Of a stretch of DNA of 64,000 nt, positions 60,149 through 64,000 are shown piece by piece (position 1 is the first letter of the stretch; every line of letters begins with the position of its first letter). Under the pieces are notes generated by a model. That model searched no databases and had not been told where the DNA came from. It worked only from the letters and a program-made list of their open reading frames with translations. Made by a program: the position numbers and the translations under genes. Location: NCBI GenBank assembly GCA_951213105.1, contig OX578148.1, positions 142,668,043-142,732,042 on the forward strand, in the 5' to 3' direction. The stretch is from Amaurobius ferox (Eukaryota; Arthropoda; Arachnida; Araneae; Amaurobiidae).

Positions 60149-61717
60149 GTGTTTAGTTAATAAGCTCATATATTGTATTTACCCAATAAATTAATTTATT
60201 CGATTGCTGAAACAGAAAAAGGGGTATATCTTCTAATACAATTTTAGTGTTTTCATTTAGTATATACAAACGGGATCACAATATTTTATTCAGATCTGCA
60301 AATTTAGAGCTACGAATTTGGCTGGATATCGCTAACTTGGCAAATTCCTTAAACGTTGCCAAATTGACTGAAATGTCCCCAAATTGATAAAAGCGACGTA
60401 AATTAATGAAATTTATTGTTTTGTTAGAAGAAAGTACTGAAATTATGTTTCGTTAGCATTTGTCTGTCAATCCAACCGTCTTAATTAGTAATACATTTAG
60501 CGAATTTTTAAAATGTCACCAAATTGATAAAAATGTTTGTAAATCCATAAAAATATCTTGAAATTGATAAAATTGCGCTAAATAAATGAAATTGAATGTG
60601 TTTTTCTAGGGGATAGTATTGTGATGATGATTCGTCAATTTATCGCCAAGTAGGACTATCAGTTCTACAGTTCCACTTGGCGACAAATTTGACGATTTTT
60701 TAAAATGTCGCCAAACATTCCATAGAGATAGCATTATTCAGACGATATTCATTCCACCAATTTATTCGAAGGAAATAATATCATGTCGCTTAGCAATGGA
60801 ATTAAATACAGACGATTTTAATTAAATCTTTTCCGATTTGAATCATGAAGATATGTATCTTCTCTTAAATAATAAAAGGCAATGTCTGTCTGTGTGTCTT
60901 ATACACTATAGGTTCAGCGACCGCGCGTCGGAGAGCTACGAAATTTGGCAATCGGAGACCCGGGGGGGGGGGGGGGAGGACACGTGAAAACCGATTTTTA
61001 AAATTTGAATTATATTTTTAGTTATTTAATGTTTTATGCGATTTCGACCGTTTTTTTGCCCTTTTTTCTCCACGATCCAGATGTCGTAAAAAAAAAACAA
61101 ATCACACCATCGGAAAGAGCAGACAATTGGGAGTAAAAATATATCAATTTCAATTTCGATTTCTAATAGTTTTAAAGATTTTGAAACAAAAGTAACTTTT
61201 GGCTCAAAAAAACGATTTTTGGTTTTTAAATTCTCGCATAGTAAAAAGTACTCATAAATTCGACTAATAATTTACATTTTTAGAAAGGTCAAAGATCTGG
61301 CATTCTTAAAGTCCTATCTGGTCAAGAAATAATGGAAATTGCACTCAGGATCGCAATTTTAAAGACGTCATGATTTTAAATTTCTCGCCATTCCGCTCAG
61401 TTCTTCAACGGCATCCCCCCCCCCCCCAAAACCGCAGTAGTTTCTTCCCCGTCTCCATGGGGACCGCGCTTTCGGTTTTAAATGAATTAAGAGCCTAGCA
61501 TAAGTGCTGTATCTGTATACATCGGGCGAAATTATTATATTTATATGATATTTTAAATGGATATTTTAAATGGGTATTTTTAAATGGATATTTTAAATAA
61601 TTTAAATGATTGAATTATGGTGGTTTGAATTGTGGTGATGTATTTGGAATTTCCGAACTTTGCTTTGATAGCAAACTTAAAAGAAAAGGAACCACCCACC
61701 GAAACCAAAGAAGGGTT

Positions 61718-62110
61718 TTAGGCAAAGACATCCTCCTGAAACTGCTCAACAGTTATCCCTTCGGGTACATCAAAGAATATTACTTTTGGCAATCGCCGGG
61801 GGGGCCTCTGCACCACAAATTTTCGTCCAAGCTCCGGGTCACCAACAATGCCAGTAACAATTTTATTAGCAGCCTCTTCGTCTTTAACCGTCAGCACAAC
61901 CCTTCCATCCGGCAGAGAAAAGAATTTCTCAACAGCAATCCCGATTGAAATGGGAGAGACAGAAGAGTTAACAATAAGTTTCCTGGCATCATCAGCCGAA
62001 GAAGGAATGAGGGGTTTCACAATAATGGGGCGGCAGGAAGACAGCATCCCAGAAGGAACAGGAGGTTCGCAAGCCTCCAAACGAACACCGGGGAAGAGCT
62101 TAGCTTATGG
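61718..62110 (-). pseudogene. non-LTR retrotransposon ORF1 (gag-like) fragment
   Basis: The open minus-strand frame (120 codons, 62080-61718) contains KLIVNSSVSPISIGIAVEKF, then LPDGRVVLTVKDEEAANKIV and RRLPKVIFFDVPEGITVEQF. This is the layout of gag-like ORF1 proteins of arthropod I/Jockey-type LINEs: a basic/proline region, then a segment ending in PRVIIYDVP-type sequence. Zinc knuckles and the rest of ORF1/ORF2 are missing. It interrupts Helitron unit 1 relative to unit 2, so it is a later insertion or captured cargo. Confidence 0.6.
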
Positions 62111-62127
62111 TCATTATAAAATTTAAA

Positions 62128-62347
62128 TTAGCGCGCGAGAATTGCGCTCGGTAGGCCTGAGTTCGATTCCCGCCATTGACGCGGAGTACGATCACGTTAA
62201 ACATGTGGGACCGTAAGTCCTTCCGAGAGGTTGGTGGTAGGGGAAGGAGGGTACGGCCCCTGTGGATGCCTCCCCCACTGGGTTCCTGTCTAAATAGGGT
62301 GGCACTTCCTGGCCGTCCAATCAGTTACCTTACACCTTTCTGGTAGG
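62128..62347 (+). repeat. SINE copy within H5 unit 1, 5' truncated
   Basis: It starts inside the A box (TTAGCGCGCGAGAATTG). The B box has one change (GAGTTCGATTCCC). The body is CCTTCCGAGAGGTTGGTGG, ending at CTGGTAGGTC. Confidence 0.8.
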
Positions 62348-63357
62348 TCTCGCCAACGAGTTTGCCACGGTCAAAATTTTCAAGGGTAGCGAACAGGCTG
62401 GTCGGCAAAGGCGGCCAGTATATGATAAAAGGCAATGTCTGTGTGCGTGTGTGTGTATGTTTGTCTTATACACTATACGTTCAGCGACCGCGCGTTGGAG
62501 AGCTACGAAATTTGGCAATCAGAGACCCGGGGGGGGGGGGGGGAACACGTAAAAACCTATTTTTAAAATTTTAATTATTTCTTTTGTTATTTAATGTTTT
62601 ATGCGTTTTCGACCGTTTTTTGTCCTTTCTTCTCCACGATTCAGACGCCGTAGAAAAGCAAATCACACCACCGGAAAGAGCAGTCAATTGCGAGTAAAAA
62701 TATATAAATTTCAAATCTAGGACAAATTCTAATATTTTTTAAAGATTTTATAACAAAAGTCACTTTCAGTTAAGAAAAACCAACTTTCGTTTTCAAATCC
62801 CCTCACCGTAAAAACTACTCATAATTTCGACTAATAATTTACATTTTTAGAAAGGTCAAAGATCTGGCATTCTTACAAGTCCAATCTGGTCAAGAAATAA
62901 TGAAATTGCCCGCAGGATCGCAATTTTAAAGACGTAATGATTTTATATCTCTCGGCAATCCGCTAAGTTCTTCAACGGCATTTTCTCCCTGGGCAGTAGT
63001 TTTTTACCCGTCTCCATGGAGACGGTGCTTTTGGTTTTAAATGAAATATGAGCTTAGCATATGTATTGGGTAGATACATCGGGTGAAATTATTATATTTA
63101 TATAATATTTTAAATGGATATTTTAAATAATTTAAATGATTGAATTATGGTGGTTTGAATTATGGTGATGTATTTGAAATTATTATATTTATGGATTGGT
63201 GGAACGATATGGATGATTGATAGAACGATGTGGATTTTTAAATGGATATGTTAATTTATGGATATTTTAAATGGATATTTTAATTTTATGGATATTTTAA
63301 ATGATGGAACGAAGGAACGAGGATGATGGAATTAAGAGCTTAATTATAGAATTTAAA

Positions 63358-63524
63358 TTAGCGCGCGAGAATTGCACTCGGTAGGCCCGGATTCGATTCC
63401 CACCACTGACGCGGAGTACGATCACGTTAAACATACGGGTCCGTAAGTCCTTCCGAGAGGTTGGTAAGGAGGGTACGGTCCCTGTGGATGCCTCCCCCCC
63501 CTGGGTTCCGGTCTAAATTGGGTG
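63358..63524 (+). repeat. SINE copy within H5 unit 2, truncated at both ends
   Basis: Same left breakpoint as the unit 1 copy (TTAGCGCGCGAGAATTG). The body has an internal 10-bp loss (GGTTGGTAAGG) and stops at AATTGGGTG. Confidence 0.8.
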
Positions 63525-63557
63525 AATAAAAAGAAAGTTATGGAGATTGTCGCGGAG

Positions 63558-63815
63558 GACGCGGTAGCCCAGTAGTTAGCGTGCGGGAATTTCACTCGAC
63601 GGGCCCTTGTTCGATTCCCGCCACTGCCAGAACTGCTGCCGTAATCACGCAGAGTACGATCACGTTAAACATGTGGGTCCGTAAGTCCTTCCGAGAGGTT
63701 GGTGGTAGGGGAAGGAGGGTACGGTCCCTGTTGATGCCTCCCCTACTGGGTTCCGATCTAAATTGGGTGGCACTTCCTGGCAGTCCAAACAGTTACCTTA
63801 CACCTATCTGGTAGG
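63558..63815 (+). repeat. SINE copy with full tRNA-like head, in H5 unit 2
   Basis: A box TAGCCCAGTAG, B box TTGTTCGATTCCC, full body, ending CTGGTAGGTCGC without an (AAC)n tail. It passes directly into the Helitron 3' end segment, as does the unit 1 copy. A 77-residue frame over it is a shadow. Confidence 0.8.
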
Positions 63816-64000
63816 TCGCGCTAGCAAGTTTGCCACGGTCAGAATTTTCAAGGGTAGCGAACAGGCTAGTTGCCAAAGGTGGCTAGTATAAAATAAATTT
63901 CACTGCCATTGCATTTTTGACTGGATAATATCAATTACGGTCTTCAGGTTATTATTGATACATTATTATTATTGATATTTTCGGGAATTATTGATTCAGA

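Larger units (their letters stand above)
60858..63886 (+). mobile_element. Helitron H5, different family, head-to-tail dimer with cargo
   Basis: 5' end TCTTCTCTTAAATAATAAAA after ...ATATGTA; 3' end CAAAGGTGGCTAG before TATAAAATAAA; 3,029 bp. It consists of two related units (60858-62418 and 62419-63886). Each has AAAAGGCAATGTCTG, a GTTCAGCGACCGCGCGT segment, a G homopolymer (60961-60976 and 62530-62544), AT-rich ATGGATATTTTAAAT repeats and a SINE-derived segment. Unit 1 ends in CCAG instead of CTAG. Unit 1 also carries a retrotransposon ORF1 fragment. No Rep/helicase gene seen. Confidence 0.7.
58525..64000 (+). mobile_element. Helitron H4 backbone, split twice, runs off the window
   Basis: It begins CTATATAAATTAAATTAAAA (first base lost) and continues with CGGGAGAACGGCTGAACCGA. 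It is interrupted by HINE-A copy 8 (59147-60148) and by Helitron H5 (60858-63886), then resumes TATAAAATAAATTTCACTG to the window end. It is more diverged than H1-H3, so probably older. Confidence 0.75.

Overview
This is a eukaryotic, AT-rich, repeat-dominated window. It has no rRNA, no true tRNA and no host gene that I can recognise. The transposon content points to an arthropod: a mariner transposase, pogo/Tigger-like remnants, Helitrons, DINE-1-like Helentron derivatives and a tRNA-derived SINE. I cannot name the species from sequence alone.

Layout. 1-8.4 kb holds simple intergenic DNA, a broken Penelope-like reverse transcriptase (minus strand, about 0.92-2.41 kb), short tandem repeats and the first copy of an interspersed family that I call HINE-A. 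8.9-27.1 kb is a mosaic of two related non-autonomous families, HINE-A and HINE-B, plus a third family (C). Both HINE families have a palindromic head starting ACTTTCC, a GT/GTCT microsatellite core and an inverted AGGAAAGT or GGGAAAGT block just before a small 3' stem-loop. This is the layout known for Helentron-associated (DINE-1-like) elements. The mosaic also carries a SINE with an 11-bp target duplication, a TA-flanked long-TIR element, a 44-bp minisatellite and a three-level nest (HINE-B > HINE-A > pogo-like transposon with a PHD-type tail).

28.8-41.9 kb holds a decayed CENP-B-type (pogo-like) transposase remnant with a 31-bp minisatellite inside it. It is followed within about 25 bases by a 12.25-kb tandem array of 60 full 203-bp units plus a partial one. 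The array contains a 26-unit (5,278-bp) higher-order duplication. 42.36-44.80 kb is a second Penelope-like reverse transcriptase, cut by a TA microsatellite and paired with an inverted duplicate of its own N-terminal coding segment.

45.4-64 kb is Helitron-rich. A HINE-B copy is split exactly between A and T by an 8,982-bp block that begins with one Helitron 5' end (49330) and ends with another Helitron's 3' end (58311). The block contains three Helitron copies (one nested in another), about 0.85 kb of unrelated DNA and an intact mariner whose 359-residue transposase is the only convincing full-length protein gene here. A further Helitron backbone (from about 58525) is split by a HINE-A and by a different 3.03-kb Helitron that looks like a head-to-tail dimer. 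That dimer carries SINE copies and a non-LTR retrotransposon ORF1 fragment.

No host pathway can be reconstructed. The value of the window is its record of nested insertion and satellite expansion. Every boundary was found by reading and comparing copies by eye, so outer edges of degenerate copies are approximate (tens of bases).
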